From Ruegeria sp. AD91A (GTDB taxonomy: Bacteria > Pseudomonadota > Alphaproteobacteria > Rhodobacterales > Rhodobacteraceae), in the NCBI RefSeq assembly GCF_003443535.1, contig NZ_CP031946.1, positions 744,001 to 808,000 on the forward strand: DNA of 64,000 bases, written 5' to 3'. The position numbers were made by a program, and so were the translations under genes. Numbering within the stretch: the stretch's first letter is position 1; each line of letters opens with the position of its first letter. Positions 25,673 to 34,754 of this stretch are shown here, one piece after another. The notes beneath the pieces are model-generated. The model had not been told where the DNA came from. It ran no database searches and saw nothing but the letters and a program-made list of their open reading frames with translations.

Positions 25673-26752
25673 TTAGCCAACAGCTTTGAAGTGCTTTGAC
25701 AGTTTCAGGCCCTGACCCTGATAGTTCGAGGCAATGCCCGCACCATATAGTTGCGTCGGCATCTCCGTCATTTTCTCATAGACCAGACGTCCGACGATCT
25801 GCCCGTGCTCCAGCACGAATGGCGCTTCGTGGCAGCGCACCTCAAGCACGCCACGGGACCCGGCACCCCCGGCAGCGGCATGGCCAAAACCAGGATCAAA
25901 GAAGCCTGCATAGTGCACTCTGAACTCACCAACCATCGCCAGATAGGGTGCCATTTCAGCCGCGTACAATGGTGGAATATGCACCGCCTCGCGACTGACA
26001 AGGATATAGAACGCGCCGGGGTCCAGGATGATGCAACCATCCTTGGTCCGGACCTCTTCCCAATAGTCCTGCGGGTCGTATTCACCGATTCGATCCAGAT
26101 CGATCACCCCGGTGTGCGGTTTGGCGCGATAGCCGACGAGATCGGTATCAGGCAGTTGCAGGTCGACCGAAAAGCCCAGACCGTCCTGAATGACCGCAGG
26201 TCCGTCCACCAGCGGAGATTCGGCATGTAAGGATCTCAGTTCGGCATCTGACAACACGGCCTGGCCCTGTCGGAAACGAATTTGGTTCAGGCGCATCCCG
26301 GGACGAACCAGAACCGAGAAGGAGCGCGGGCAGATTTCGGCATAAAGCGGGCCTGTGTACCCTGCGGGCACCCGGTCAAACTCGGTGCCGCCATCGGTGA
26401 TGGTCCGTGTCAGAAGATCGAGCCGCCCGGTCGAGCTTTTGGCGTTGGCCACAGCGCTCATGTTGTCGGGCAGGGCAAGCGATTCCATCAGGGGCACCAG
26501 ATAGACGCAGCCTTTTTCCAGAACCGCACCGGCCGAGATGTCGATGCGGTGCATCTCAAACTCTCCCAACCGGTCCGTGACAGTCCGGCCTTCGCCCGCA
26601 AGGAACGAGGCACGTACTCGATAAGCCACTGTTCCCAGACGCAAATCAAGGCTGGCGGGTTGAATCTGCGCAGACAGAACCTCTGGGTCGGCTGTGATCT
26701 CACCGCGCGAGATCATCGCCTCTAGCTGTTGGTTCGGGCAAACACCTGTCAT
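25673..26752 (-). CDS. dcd: 2'-deoxycytidine 5'-triphosphate deaminase (double-domain alphaproteobacterial form)
   Basis: A 359-residue protein, about twice the length of E. coli Dcd (193 aa), as usual in alphaproteobacteria. Each half has dUTPase-like jelly-roll features: QIQPASLDLRLGTVAYRVRASFL in the N-terminal part with AVANAKSSTGRLDLLTRTI, and FGHAAAGGAGSRGVLEVRCHEAPFVLEHGQIVGRLVYEKM in the C-terminal part. It makes dUTP for dTTP synthesis. The start at 26752 (MTGVCPNQQLEAMI) is preferred over 26797, which runs toward the tRNA. Confidence 0.9.
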   Translation of the reverse strand: MTGVCPNQQLEAMISRGEITADPEVLSAQIQPASLDLRLGTVAYRVRASFLAGEGRTVTDRLGEFEMHRIDISAGAVLEKGCVYLVPLMESLALPDNMSAVANAKSSTGRLDLLTRTITDGGTEFDRVPAGYTGPLYAEICPRSFSVLVRPGMRLNQIRFRQGQAVLSDAELRSLHAESPLVDGPAVIQDGLGFSVDLQLPDTDLVGYRAKPHTGVIDLDRIGEYDPQDYWEEVRTKDGCIILDPGAFYILVSREAVHIPPLYAAEMAPYLAMVGEFRVHYAGFFDPGFGHAAAGGAGSRGVLEVRCHEAPFVLEHGQIVGRLVYEKMTEMPTQLYGAGIASNYQGQGLKLSKHFKAVG

Positions 26753-26813
26753 CTCGATCCCCCCTGGTGCCAGAGCGGGATCTGGCCTGTATGCCATAAA
26801 CGTCGGTGTAATT

Positions 26814-26890
26814 TGGTCGGGCTAGCAGGACTCGAACCTGCGACCTTCCGTCCCCCAGACGGACGCGCTACCAGGCTGCGCCATAGCCCG
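26814..26890 (-). tRNA. tRNA-Pro (anticodon GGG)
   Basis: 77 nt including an encoded CCA. Acceptor stem CGGGCTA/TAGCCCG, D stem GCGC/GCGC with AGCCTGGTA loop, anticodon stem TCCGT/ACGGA around CTGGGGG (anticodon GGG at loop positions 34-36), T arm GCAGG-TTCGAGT-CCTGC. All stems pair perfectly. It lies on the minus strand between merR and dcd. Confidence 0.95.
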
Positions 26891-26951
26891 ACGTTGGGGT
26901 GTTCATAAAGATTTTCCCGGCAGGGGCAAGAGGAAAACAATGCCTTTTGTC

Positions 26952-27557
26952 CTAACCCGTCGCCTGTGTTTCGACACGGTCCAGCCAGCGGCGCAGGTCT
27001 TTCGCAATCGGAGCAATGCGCCGCAACAGGTCATCATCAAAATCTGTCTGTTTCCACGCAAGCGACGCGATTCCACCCATCAAAGGTGCGGCATCAAGTT
27101 CGGGCTCTGGTTCCGGCTGTGCCGCAGAAGATGTACGCGCGTTGGCCTGCGGGCCTTCTTTCTCCGAATGCTCGGACGGTTCGCCCAGATCCATACGAAT
27201 CTGCTTCTTGGCGGTTGCAGGCTTAGGTTCAAACGGTACCACGGTGTCCTGGACGGGCTCAATCGGGGCGGGGACGGGGTCGTCCAGAGACGGGGACAGC
27301 GCCGCGACATGTGCGACGCCCTGTTCGCGCAGGATACGCTGGACGCCTTTTATCGTAATACCGTCTTCGTGGAGAAGTTTCTTGATTCCTCCCAACAGAC
27401 GCATGTCGTTGGGGCGATAATACCTGCGTCCACCTGCGCGTTTGACTGGTTTTACCTGAGTGAATCGGCTTTCCCAGAATCGCAGAACATGAGCCTGAAC
27501 ACCGAGCCAGTCCGCAACTTCACTTATGGTGCGAAAGGCATCGGGGGACTTACTCAT
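26952..27557 (-). CDS. MerR-family transcriptional regulator
   Basis: A 201-residue protein. The N-terminal winged helix ([48 protein letters not shown]) is the MerR DNA-binding domain. After [24 protein letters not shown] comes a long low-complexity, Pro/Glu-rich region with no cysteines, so a metal sensor is unlikely. The C-terminus has a short helix ([20 protein letters not shown]). It follows ihfA in the fabH-ihfA-merR order typical of Rhodobacteraceae. Confidence 0.9.
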   Translation of the reverse strand: MSKSPDAFRTISEVADWLGVQAHVLRFWESRFTQVKPVKRAGGRRYYRPNDMRLLGGIKKLLHEDGITIKGVQRILREQGVAHVAALSPSLDDPVPAPIEPVQDTVVPFEPKPATAKKQIRMDLGEPSEHSEKEGPQANARTSSAAQPEPEPELDAAPLMGGIASLAWKQTDFDDDLLRRIAPIAKDLRRWLDRVETQATG

Positions 27558-27575
27558 AACCTGGACGTCCTGAAC

Positions 27576-27878
27576 TTACTTACGGTTCCCGGCGGCGACG
27601 CGATCTTTCATCAGATGCGACGGACGGAAGGTCAGTACACGGCGCGGCTGAATTGGCACTTCCTCGCCGGTTTTAGGATTGCGACCGACACGTGCCGTCT
27701 TGTCCCGAACACTAAAGGTGCCGAAAGACGAAATCTTCACCTGCTCGCCGCTTACCAATGCATCGGACATATGGTTCAGAACGCTTTCAACCAGCTGCGC
27801 ACTTTCGTTTCGTGACAGACCTACCTCACGAAAGACAGCTTCGCTCAGATCCATTCGAGTCAGTGTTTTGTCGCCCAT
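27576..27878 (-). CDS. ihfA: Integration host factor alpha subunit
   Basis: A 100-residue HU/IHF-family DNA-bending protein. It shows [30 protein letters not shown], the core [33 protein letters not shown] (the flexible arm with the intercalating Pro in RNPKTG) and [13 protein letters not shown], typical of IhfA. It works as a heterodimer with IhfB in replication, recombination and transcription. It is placed between fabH and merR. Confidence 0.95.
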   Translation of the reverse strand: MGDKTLTRMDLSEAVFREVGLSRNESAQLVESVLNHMSDALVSGEQVKISSFGTFSVRDKTARVGRNPKTGEEVPIQPRRVLTFRPSHLMKDRVAAGNRK

Positions 27879-27974
27879 GCCATTTCCCCTGTTGCTGTAG
27901 AAGCATATGGGTATGGCAAATTCGCTGTCAATATCAATGAATTGCGGGCGGCTGTGTAAGCTGGTTTGCGCCGG

Positions 27975-28946
27975 TTACCAGCGCAGAACTACCGCGCCCC
28001 AGGCCAGACCGCCGCCAATGGCTTCGGTCACGATCAGATCGCCGGTTTTGATCTGTCCGCGTTGCTTGCCCACGGACAGGGCCAATGGGATGGATGCGGC
28101 CGACGTGTTTCCGTGATCCTGAACGGTCACAACCACGTTTTCCATTGGCAGGTTCATTTTCTTGGCCGTGCCCTGAATGATGCGGATGTTGGCCTGATGC
28201 GGCACGATCCAATCCACGTCCGAGCTACTCAGCCCCGCTCGTTCCAACGCTGTTTCCGCTGTTTTCGTAAGCTTTTCAACGGCATGACGGAAGACCTGAT
28301 TGCCCTGCATGCGCAGGTGCCCGGTGGATTGGGTCGAAACGCCCCCGTCGACATAAAGGAGGTCTTTGAAACGCCCGTCTGAATTCAGGTCGGTTGCCAG
28401 AATACCGCGATCATCCGCAGTGCCTGTGCCGTCCTGCGCTTCCAGCACCAGAGCACCGGCGCCATCACCGAACAGCACACAGGTGGACCGGTCGGTCCAG
28501 TCCATGATCCGCGAGAATGTTTCCGCTCCGATTACCAGCACGCGATTGGCCTGACCGGAAACAATCAGCGCATTTGCGTTGGAAAGGGCAAAAACGAATC
28601 CTGCACAAACAGCCTGAACATCAAAAGCAAAGCCCTTGGTCATGCCCAACCGTGCCTGAACCATGGTGGCAGCCGAAGGAAAGGTCAGATCCGCTGTTGA
28701 AGTCGCCAGAACGATTGCATCAATATCATCCGCCGTCAGACCTGCGTCAGCCAGCGCGGCTTCTGCGGCCTTGGTGGCCAGATCGGATGTCGTCTCGTCT
28801 TCGGCAGCAAAGTGGCGGCGTTCGATCCCCGAGCGGGTCTTGATCCATTCGTCGGTCGTGTCCAGGGTTTTCTCAAACTCGGAATTGGGAACAACGCGTT
28901 CGGGCAAATAATGCCCGACACCTGCTACAACTGAACGGCCTGCCAT
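27975..28946 (-). CDS. fabH: Beta-ketoacyl-ACP synthase III
   Basis: A 323-residue FabH that starts fatty-acid elongation by condensing acetyl-CoA with malonyl-ACP. The catalytic triad is C114 (VQAVCAGFVF), H250 (PHQANIRII) and N280 (DHGNTSAAS). The N-terminus VVAGVGHYLPERVVPN and the dimer motif TRSGIERRH match. It is 21 bp after plsX on the same strand, the classic plsX-fabH pair. Confidence 0.96.
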   Translation of the reverse strand: MAGRSVVAGVGHYLPERVVPNSEFEKTLDTTDEWIKTRSGIERRHFAAEDETTSDLATKAAEAALADAGLTADDIDAIVLATSTADLTFPSAATMVQARLGMTKGFAFDVQAVCAGFVFALSNANALIVSGQANRVLVIGAETFSRIMDWTDRSTCVLFGDGAGALVLEAQDGTGTADDRGILATDLNSDGRFKDLLYVDGGVSTQSTGHLRMQGNQVFRHAVEKLTKTAETALERAGLSSSDVDWIVPHQANIRIIQGTAKKMNLPMENVVVTVQDHGNTSAASIPLALSVGKQRGQIKTGDLIVTEAIGGGLAWGAVVLRW

Positions 28947-28967
28947 TTTAGGGTACTGCCTTTTTTG

Positions 28968-30056
28968 TTATTTATCTGTTTGCGGCGCTGATTGCGCGGC
29001 ATCTTGTGCAAGCTGGGCAGTGGATGCAACCCGCGCAGCCAATTTTTCGGAAAAGCCGGACTGCGCCAGAGTGAAGGCCAGTTTGATTGCAGCTGACACG
29101 CCTGTCGCGTCAGCGCCACCGTGGGATTTCACCACGGTTCCGTTCAGCCCCAGAAAGACGCCACCATTCACGCGCCGCGGGTCGATCCGTTTCTTCAAAC
29201 GGTTCAGCGACGTGATAGCCAGAATCGAGGCCAATCGGGATAGGGGAGAGTACTTGAAGGCCTGACGCAACAGGTCCCCGATCAGGCTTGCCGTTCCTTC
29301 GCCGGTTTTGATCGCAACGTTGCCGGTAAACCCATCGGTTACAATGACATCCGCTTTGTCACCCGGGATGTCGCTGCCTTCGACGAACCCTACAAAGTCG
29401 AAATTCGCCTGCTCCGCGAATTCCGCAATCATTGAATGCGCTTCTTTCAGTTCGGCACGCCCTTTGTGCTCTTCGGTGCCGACATTCAGCAGTCCGATCC
29501 GGGGGCGGCCCAAGGCCATACCGTTACGTGCATAGGACGCGCCCATCAGCGCGTATTGCAGCAAATCCTTGGCGTCGGCGCGCACATCAGCGCCGACGTC
29601 CAGCATTACGTTGAACCCTTGAGGGTTGCGCGAGGGCCACAGTATCGCGATGGCCGGTCGATTCACGCCCGGCAGTTTGCGCAGGCGCATCATCGACAGG
29701 GCCATCAACGCACCGGTATTGCCGCAGGAAACCGCGCCATGGGCTTCGCCTTGGCGTACCGCTTCCAGCGTGGACCACATCGAGGTCTCTTTGCCGTTGC
29801 GCACAACCTGACTGGGTTTGTCTTCCATCGTGACCACGCCGGGGCAATCACGAAAAACGACGCGCCCCTCAAGGACACGCCGTTTGGCGACAAGCTTGCG
29901 CAATACCTGTTCGGGCCCGTGTAACAAGAACCTGATATCCGGGTTCTTGTCGGCCGATTTCGCAAGACCGGCAACAACGACCGAGGGACCCGCGTCCCCA
30001 CCCATAGCGTCGACCGAGATGGTGATCCGTCCGGCGTGCGTGGGCTGTTCAGTCAT
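28968..30056 (-). CDS. plsX: Phosphate acyltransferase PlsX
   Basis: A 362-residue enzyme converting acyl-ACP to acyl-phosphate for phospholipid synthesis. The diagnostic DAMGGDAGP lies at 16-24, with later motifs SCGNTGALMALSMMRL, NVGTEEHKG and VTDGFTGNVAIKTGEG. It sits between rpmF and fabH, so ribosomal-protein and membrane-lipid genes share a transcript, as in many bacteria. Confidence 0.96.
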   Translation of the reverse strand: MTEQPTHAGRITISVDAMGGDAGPSVVVAGLAKSADKNPDIRFLLHGPEQVLRKLVAKRRVLEGRVVFRDCPGVVTMEDKPSQVVRNGKETSMWSTLEAVRQGEAHGAVSCGNTGALMALSMMRLRKLPGVNRPAIAILWPSRNPQGFNVMLDVGADVRADAKDLLQYALMGASYARNGMALGRPRIGLLNVGTEEHKGRAELKEAHSMIAEFAEQANFDFVGFVEGSDIPGDKADVIVTDGFTGNVAIKTGEGTASLIGDLLRQAFKYSPLSRLASILAITSLNRLKKRIDPRRVNGGVFLGLNGTVVKSHGGADATGVSAAIKLAFTLAQSGFSEKLAARVASTAQLAQDAAQSAPQTDK

Positions 30057-30080
30057 GCCTTGGTCTGCACTCGATCAGGC

Positions 30081-30287
30081 TTAGGCTGCGTCTTCGTCCA
30101 GATCGATTTCGTCGGCCTGAGCGACGACTTCGCGATCATCATAGTGGCCGCAGGATGCGCAAACGTGGTGCGGGCGCTTCAGCTCGCCGCAGTTCGGGCA
30201 TTCGTTCGGGTTTGCAGCAACCAGAGCGTCGTGTGCGCGGCGGTTGTTGCGACGCGACTTGGAAACTTTGTTCTGTTGGACGGCCAT
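30081..30287 (-). CDS. rpmF: 50S ribosomal protein L32
   Basis: A 68-residue protein, [19 protein letters not shown] at the N-terminus. It keeps the zinc-ribbon cysteines C30, C33, C43, C46 ([19 protein letters not shown]). The acidic C-terminal tail ([11 protein letters not shown]) is typical of alphaproteobacterial L32. It precedes plsX by 24 bp. Confidence 0.97.
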   Translation of the reverse strand: MAVQQNKVSKSRRNNRRAHDALVAANPNECPNCGELKRPHHVCASCGHYDDREVVAQADEIDLDEDAA

Positions 30288-30492
30288 GGTCTCAACCTTT
30301 GTCTGACTAGGGGTCGCAGAATCGCTGCCGACCCGGGTTTCGTAGTTCGTTTATCGTGGTTTGACGCGCGTTTAGGCGACGAGCCCCGCAATGTCCAACC
30401 CAAAATCCGATGAGCGCGCGAAAATACTGCGATTCTCGGTATGTTCAAGCGATTTTTCTGACCGCCTGCTATGACAGGAAATCTGTCATCTG

Positions 30493-31029
30493 TCACTCGT
30501 CTTTTTTGAGTGCGTCGCGCAATTCCGCCAATCCGGCAAAGGGTTTGACGTCTTCGTCGGTCATCGCCTGTTTTCCGGGTTCGGTAAAGTCTGCCTGTCC
30601 CAGTTCAGCCCCGTCCTTGCGCGGGTATTGTGGCAGGGCCAGTGACAGCGCCTCGACCATTACCCGGGCCGGGTCGATCTCGGCACCCAGAGGCTCTGAT
30701 TCGTCATCTTCGGGAATTTCGAACTCCGGTTCGTCCGGATCGTTCCAATCGGCCAGAAATGTGCGATGCACAGGAATGTCGATCCGGGTTGTTACCGGCT
30801 CGAGCGTCACGATACAGGGTTGGATCACGGTTGCACCGAGTTTGCCGTTCAGAACCCAGTCGCGCTTGCCCCGGGCCTGCACGTCGCCAGAGAAACTGAG
30901 CTTGCGCAGTCCCAGCAGTCCCAGGTCCTGTCTGATCTCATCCAAAGCAGCGGCCGCAGGGCGCAGATCAAAGGATGTCGGGGCGTTCTGGGGCAGGTCA
31001 GCCACCCGAAGTGATGTAACGTTGCTCAT
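30493..31029 (-). CDS. DUF177 (YceD-type) protein
   Basis: A 178-residue protein with the DUF177 signature in VIQPCIVTLEPVTTRIDIPVHRTFLA and the acidic stretch EFEIPEDDESEPLGAEIDPARVMVEALSLALPQYPRKDGAE. The conserved C and the 'LALP.YP' segment are present. YceD is linked to 23S rRNA accumulation and is almost always upstream of rpmF, as here (205 bp away). It is divergent from bamE, with 85 bp between the starts. Confidence 0.88.
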   Translation of the reverse strand: MSNVTSLRVADLPQNAPTSFDLRPAAAALDEIRQDLGLLGLRKLSFSGDVQARGKRDWVLNGKLGATVIQPCIVTLEPVTTRIDIPVHRTFLADWNDPDEPEFEIPEDDESEPLGAEIDPARVMVEALSLALPQYPRKDGAELGQADFTEPGKQAMTDEDVKPFAGLAELRDALKKDE

Positions 31030-31114
31030 TCGAGAGCCTTTCTATGTGTTGAACCGTGGCAGCGGTTTCTGTAATCGGATAGAAGCCGCAAGAGGCCAAG
31101 GCAAGAGGGTGCGC

Positions 31115-31588
31115 ATGTTGAAGGTAGTGAACCGGTTGAAACCAGCGACGAAATCGCTTGTGTTTGTTGCCTGTCTGGCTGCGGCCGGGGCTTGTACGCC
31201 CATCTTCAAGAATCACGGATACGTGCCGCCAGCCGAAGAGTTGGCCGAAATCAAAGTGGGCGTGGATACGCGTGACAGTGTGGAAGAAGCCATCGGGGCA
31301 CCGGGTGCGTCAGGTGTGGTGCGGGATTCGGGTTATTACTATGTCCGCTCGCGGGTGCGTCACTACGGCCCGAAACGGCCCGAAGTGGTGGCACGCGAAC
31401 TGGTCGCCATCAGCTTTGATCAGCGCGGTGTCGTCAGCAATATCGAACGCTTTGGTCTGGAAGACGGCATCGTGATTCCGCTGGAACGCCGTGTCACCGA
31501 TTCCAACGTTCAGGACAAAGGCTTCCTGCGTCAGCTGTTGGGCAATATCGGCAACTTCAACCCGGCCAATATTCCCGGCGCCAACTAA
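31115..31588 (+). CDS. bamE: Outer-membrane assembly factor BamE
   Basis: A 157-residue lipoprotein (signal ending AAAGAC, lipidated Cys27). The SmpA/OmlA fold is recognised in GYVPPAEELAEIKVGVDTRDSVEEAIGAPGASGVV and the following YYYVRSRVRHYG strand. It belongs to the BAM complex that inserts beta-barrel proteins. The open frame begins far upstream at 30410, but the ATG at 31115 with AAGAGGG before it gives the proper signal peptide. Followed by a weak hairpin (GCCTTG/CAAGGC, 31600-31620) without a T run. Confidence 0.92.
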   Translation: MLKVVNRLKPATKSLVFVACLAAAGACTPIFKNHGYVPPAEELAEIKVGVDTRDSVEEAIGAPGASGVVRDSGYYYVRSRVRHYGPKRPEVVARELVAISFDQRGVVSNIERFGLEDGIVIPLERRVTDSNVQDKGFLRQLLGNIGNFNPANIPGAN

Positions 31589-31688
31589 TCTGCGCCAGAG
31601 CCTTGCGATGGTCACAAGGCAGTCACATGTCTTGTGCTAACGGTGTCGTGCTGGCACCTGTGGGTCGGCACCCGTGGAGGACGCGACC

Positions 31689-32429
31689 GTGGCGACGGCA
31701 GTTTTGTTGAGCAAAGGGCGCTATCGCGCCCGTCTGGCGCAATCATCTGAGGATATCAGGGCCGCACAAAACCTGCGAACACTGGCGTTCGACACCCGGC
31801 AACTGGACAGTGACGCATTCGACACACGATGCAGTCATATCCTGGTTGAGGATATGCGGTCTGCCGGGCGGTTGGTCTGTTGCTTTCGGATGCTGACAAT
31901 GGATCATGGCCGCGAAATCGGACGCAGCTATTCAGCACAGTTTTACGACCTGAGTTCGCTGGAAGGGTTCAGTGGCCGTATGGTCGAGATGGGCAGGTTC
32001 TGCGTTCACCCGAACCAAATCGATCCCGACATTCTGCGTGTCGCGTGGGGGGCAATGACATCCTACGTCGACCACAACAACGTCGAGATGTTGTTTGGAT
32101 GTTCCTCATTTGCCGGAACCGAGACAGAACAGTATCTGGATGCCTTTGCGATGCTCAAACACCGCCATCTTGCCCCGAAACGGTGGCTGCCGCGGGTAAA
32201 GGCTCCGGATGTGTTTCGCTTTGCTACGCGTCTGCGGCGCAGGCCGGATACGAAAAAGGCCATGCTGCGGATGCCACCGCTGTTGCGGACCTATCTGATG
32301 ATGGGCGGCTGGGTCAGCGACCATGCAGTGGTGGACCGCCAAATGAACACGCTGCACGTTTTCACAGGGGTGGAAATCGGGGCAATTCCGCCGGCGCGTA
32401 AACGCCTGTTGCGAACGGTGGCCGACTAG
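31689..32429 (+). CDS. olsB: L-ornithine N-alpha-acyltransferase (OlsB; lyso-ornithine-lipid synthesis)
   Basis: A 246-residue acyl-ACP-dependent N-acyltransferase of the hemolysin-like/OlsB family. Recognisable blocks are RARLAQSSEDIRAAQNLR-LAFD, DAFDTRCSHILVED, VEMGRFCVHP (family core) and LFGCSSFAGT. OlsB makes 3-hydroxyacyl-ornithine, which OlsA converts to ornithine lipid, a common roseobacter membrane lipid. No olsA lies beside it. A GTG at 31689 is chosen because GGAGG lies 8 bases upstream; the frame itself opens at the GTG at 31674, inside that ribosome site. Confidence 0.88.
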   Translation: MATAVLLSKGRYRARLAQSSEDIRAAQNLRTLAFDTRQLDSDAFDTRCSHILVEDMRSAGRLVCCFRMLTMDHGREIGRSYSAQFYDLSSLEGFSGRMVEMGRFCVHPNQIDPDILRVAWGAMTSYVDHNNVEMLFGCSSFAGTETEQYLDAFAMLKHRHLAPKRWLPRVKAPDVFRFATRLRRRPDTKKAMLRMPPLLRTYLMMGGWVSDHAVVDRQMNTLHVFTGVEIGAIPPARKRLLRTVAD

Positions 32430-32497
32430 CCCGAGTATTTCTGAAAAGGTGAAGACGGGGCGTTGACGCAGTGCGACTGCCGGTTTAGCTGGCAGGC

Positions 32498-34306
32498 ATG
32501 GCGAGAATTCCTTTGTTGCAGATGTCCGGCATTTCCCTGACCTTCGGGGGCGATCCGGTGTTCTCCGAGCTTGATCTGGTGGTTCAGCCAGGTGACCGCG
32601 TGGCGCTGGTTGGGCGCAACGGGTCGGGCAAGTCTACGTTGATGAAAGTGATGGCCGGTCTGGTCGAGGCTGATCGCGGCGAAATCGTTGTGCCGCCCGG
32701 AAAATCCGTGGGTTACATGGAACAAGACCCGACGATGGAGGGCTTTGCCACATTGGGCGATTATGCGTCCAGCGGGTTGGAGCCAGGCGAACTCTACAAG
32801 GTTGAACGGGCAGGCGAGGGGCTGAAATTCGACCCTTCACGCGCAATTGAGACGGCCTCGGGTGGAGAGCGGCGGCGCGCGGCATTGGCCAAACTGATGG
32901 CCGAAGCGCCGGATCTGATGCTGCTGGACGAACCCACCAACCATCTGGATATCGAAGCCATCGCGTGGGTGGAGCGCGAGCTTGGGTCAACACGTGCGGC
33001 TTTTGTGCTGATCTCGCACGACCGGGCCTTTTTGCGCGCACTGACACGGGCGACTCTCTGGATTGATCGGGGCGCTGTCCGACGGCAGGAGCAAGGTTTT
33101 GATGCGTTTGAAACCTGGCGGGACAAGATCTGGGAAGAAGAAGACCAGCAGCGTCACAAGCTGAACCGTCTTATCAAGTCCGAGGCCAAATGGGCGGTTG
33201 AGGGTATCAGCGCACGGCGCAAACGCAATCAGGGCAGGGTGCGGGCCCTTCAGGCGCTGCGTGCCGAAAAGGCGGCACAGATCAAGCGTCAGGGTTCCGC
33301 TGCGATGGCGCTGGAGGCCGGTCCAAAATCGGGCCGCAAGGTGATCGAGGCCAAAGGATTGGCCAAAGGGTTCGGCGACCAGCAGATCGTTCGGAATTTT
33401 GATCTGCTGGTGCAGCGCGGTGATCGTGTGGCTTTTGTCGGACCGAACGGGGTTGGCAAGACGACGCTGCTGAAGATGCTTCTTGGGCAGGTGCAGCCGG
33501 ACGAAGGCTCGGTGTCGCTGGGCACCAATCTTGAGATCGCGGTGTTCGATCAGACCCGTGCGCAACTGGACCCCGAGATGAGCTTGTGGGACAGCCTGAC
33601 CGGCGACCCCGATATGCGGGTCTCAGGCAAGGCCGATCAGGTGATGGTTGGCGGGCAGCCCAAACATGTCGTGGGATATCTCAAGGAATTCCTGTTTGAT
33701 GAGCAGCAGGCAAGAGCGGCTGTCAAGTCCTTGTCAGGTGGAGAAAAGGCGCGATTGCTGCTGGCCAAGTTGATGGCGAAGTCGTCCAACCTTCTGGTGC
33801 TGGACGAACCGACCAACGATTTGGATGTCGAAACGCTGGACCTGTTGCAGGAGCTGCTGGACGACTACGACGGCACGGTTCTGCTGGTCAGCCACGACCG
33901 CGATTTCCTCGACCGGGTGGCCACAACGACAATTGCGATGGAGGGGAATGGTCGCGCTACGGTCTATGCCGGAGGGTGGTCGGATTATATCGCGCAACGT
34001 GGTGATGTACCCGAAAAAAAGGAAGAAAAAGCAAAAGCTTCGAAGCCAAAAATCAAGCAGGAAACGAAGCAGAAGCCCGGCCTGTCGTTCTCGGAAAAGC
34101 ACCGGCTGGAAAAGCTGCCTGCCGAGATTGAACGGCTGGAGGCCGAGATTGCAAAGCTCGAAGAACTGATGTCCGACCCCGAATTGTTCACCCGCGAACC
34201 GGTCAAGTTCCAGAAAGCGACCGAGGCGCTGGTTGAGCGGCAGGAAAAGCTTTCGGCGTCTGAAGAGGAATGGCTGACGCTGGAAGAGAAAGCTGAGGCG
34301 AAGTGA
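32498..34306 (+). CDS. ABC-F family ATPase (Uup-like)
   Basis: A 602-residue protein with two ATP-binding cassettes and no membrane segment. The first has Walker A GRNGSGKST (39-47) and SGGERRRAAL; the second has GPNGVGKTT (around 315) and LSGGEKARLLLAKL. Between them is the ABC-F linker, and the C-terminus carries a coiled coil (LEKLPAEIERLEAEIAKLEELM). Family members act on the ribosome or on DNA structure (Uup). The subtype is judged Uup-like from the C-terminal coiled coil, without certainty. Confidence 0.9.
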   Translation: MARIPLLQMSGISLTFGGDPVFSELDLVVQPGDRVALVGRNGSGKSTLMKVMAGLVEADRGEIVVPPGKSVGYMEQDPTMEGFATLGDYASSGLEPGELYKVERAGEGLKFDPSRAIETASGGERRRAALAKLMAEAPDLMLLDEPTNHLDIEAIAWVERELGSTRAAFVLISHDRAFLRALTRATLWIDRGAVRRQEQGFDAFETWRDKIWEEEDQQRHKLNRLIKSEAKWAVEGISARRKRNQGRVRALQALRAEKAAQIKRQGSAAMALEAGPKSGRKVIEAKGLAKGFGDQQIVRNFDLLVQRGDRVAFVGPNGVGKTTLLKMLLGQVQPDEGSVSLGTNLEIAVFDQTRAQLDPEMSLWDSLTGDPDMRVSGKADQVMVGGQPKHVVGYLKEFLFDEQQARAAVKSLSGGEKARLLLAKLMAKSSNLLVLDEPTNDLDVETLDLLQELLDDYDGTVLLVSHDRDFLDRVATTTIAMEGNGRATVYAGGWSDYIAQRGDVPEKKEEKAKASKPKIKQETKQKPGLSFSEKHRLEKLPAEIERLEAEIAKLEELMSDPELFTREPVKFQKATEALVERQEKLSASEEEWLTLEEKAEAK

Positions 34307-34419
34307 ACGCAATCTGTGTTTGCCTTAAGGGGCAACGTTCAAAAAGTTGTACAAAACCGGAACCACGCAATTGCTCTGGTTTTGCAGCGGAATCGATTAA
34401 CCTATCCGCGTCATCTCGT

Positions 34420-34668
34420 TCAGCGTAAACCGGCTACAGCCCCTTCGATTGCTTCCATGCAAGAGGCGAAATGAAGCGCGGTCATATGCGTCTGTCATGG
34501 TTCGCGAATCTGCCAGTTTTCATTGAGCACAAAAATACCTGGATTGGTTGTATCCACATGCAGGTCGTGTTGGATGCATCCTTCTTCCGGACAGGCGATG
34601 GGGCTGACTCTTTCGATTTCAGCGCGTTCAAGAACTTCCTTGTCTGGTTGGGCGACTCCCCGTGGGGC
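34420..34668 (-). pseudogene. Broken antibiotic-biosynthesis-monooxygenase (ABM/YgiN-like) gene
   Basis: On the minus strand the frame reads VLERAEIERVSPIA, EEGCIQHDLHVDTTNPGIF, VLNENWQIREP, then an in-frame TGA (34495-34497), then QTHMTALHFASCMEAIEGAV and a stop at 34420. The pattern EEGC-x-x-(Y/H)DLH-x-D...F-x-x-x-E-x-W...H...(P/L)HF is that of ABM-domain monooxygenases. The reading frame is kept on both sides of the single stop, and no start codon fits the N-terminus. The start of the ancestral gene has probably been lost, where a hairpin (34678-34711) now lies. Confidence 0.7.
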
Positions 34669-34754
34669 GCAGTGACCCGGCGCTGCCTGACCGAAAAAGA
34701 GGCAGGCGCCGCGCCCCGGGATCAAGGCTCCGGCGGATAGGGGAAAGAACAGGG

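Noticed and set aside
26814..26890. tRNA-Pro as an integration site for a genomic island
   Set aside because: No integrase, no duplicated tRNA 3' end, and both flanks are conserved housekeeping genes.
34471..34740. Plus-strand open frame of 89 codons after the ABC-F gene
   Set aside because: The opposite strand shows clear ABM-type monooxygenase similarity, so the plus frame is its shadow.
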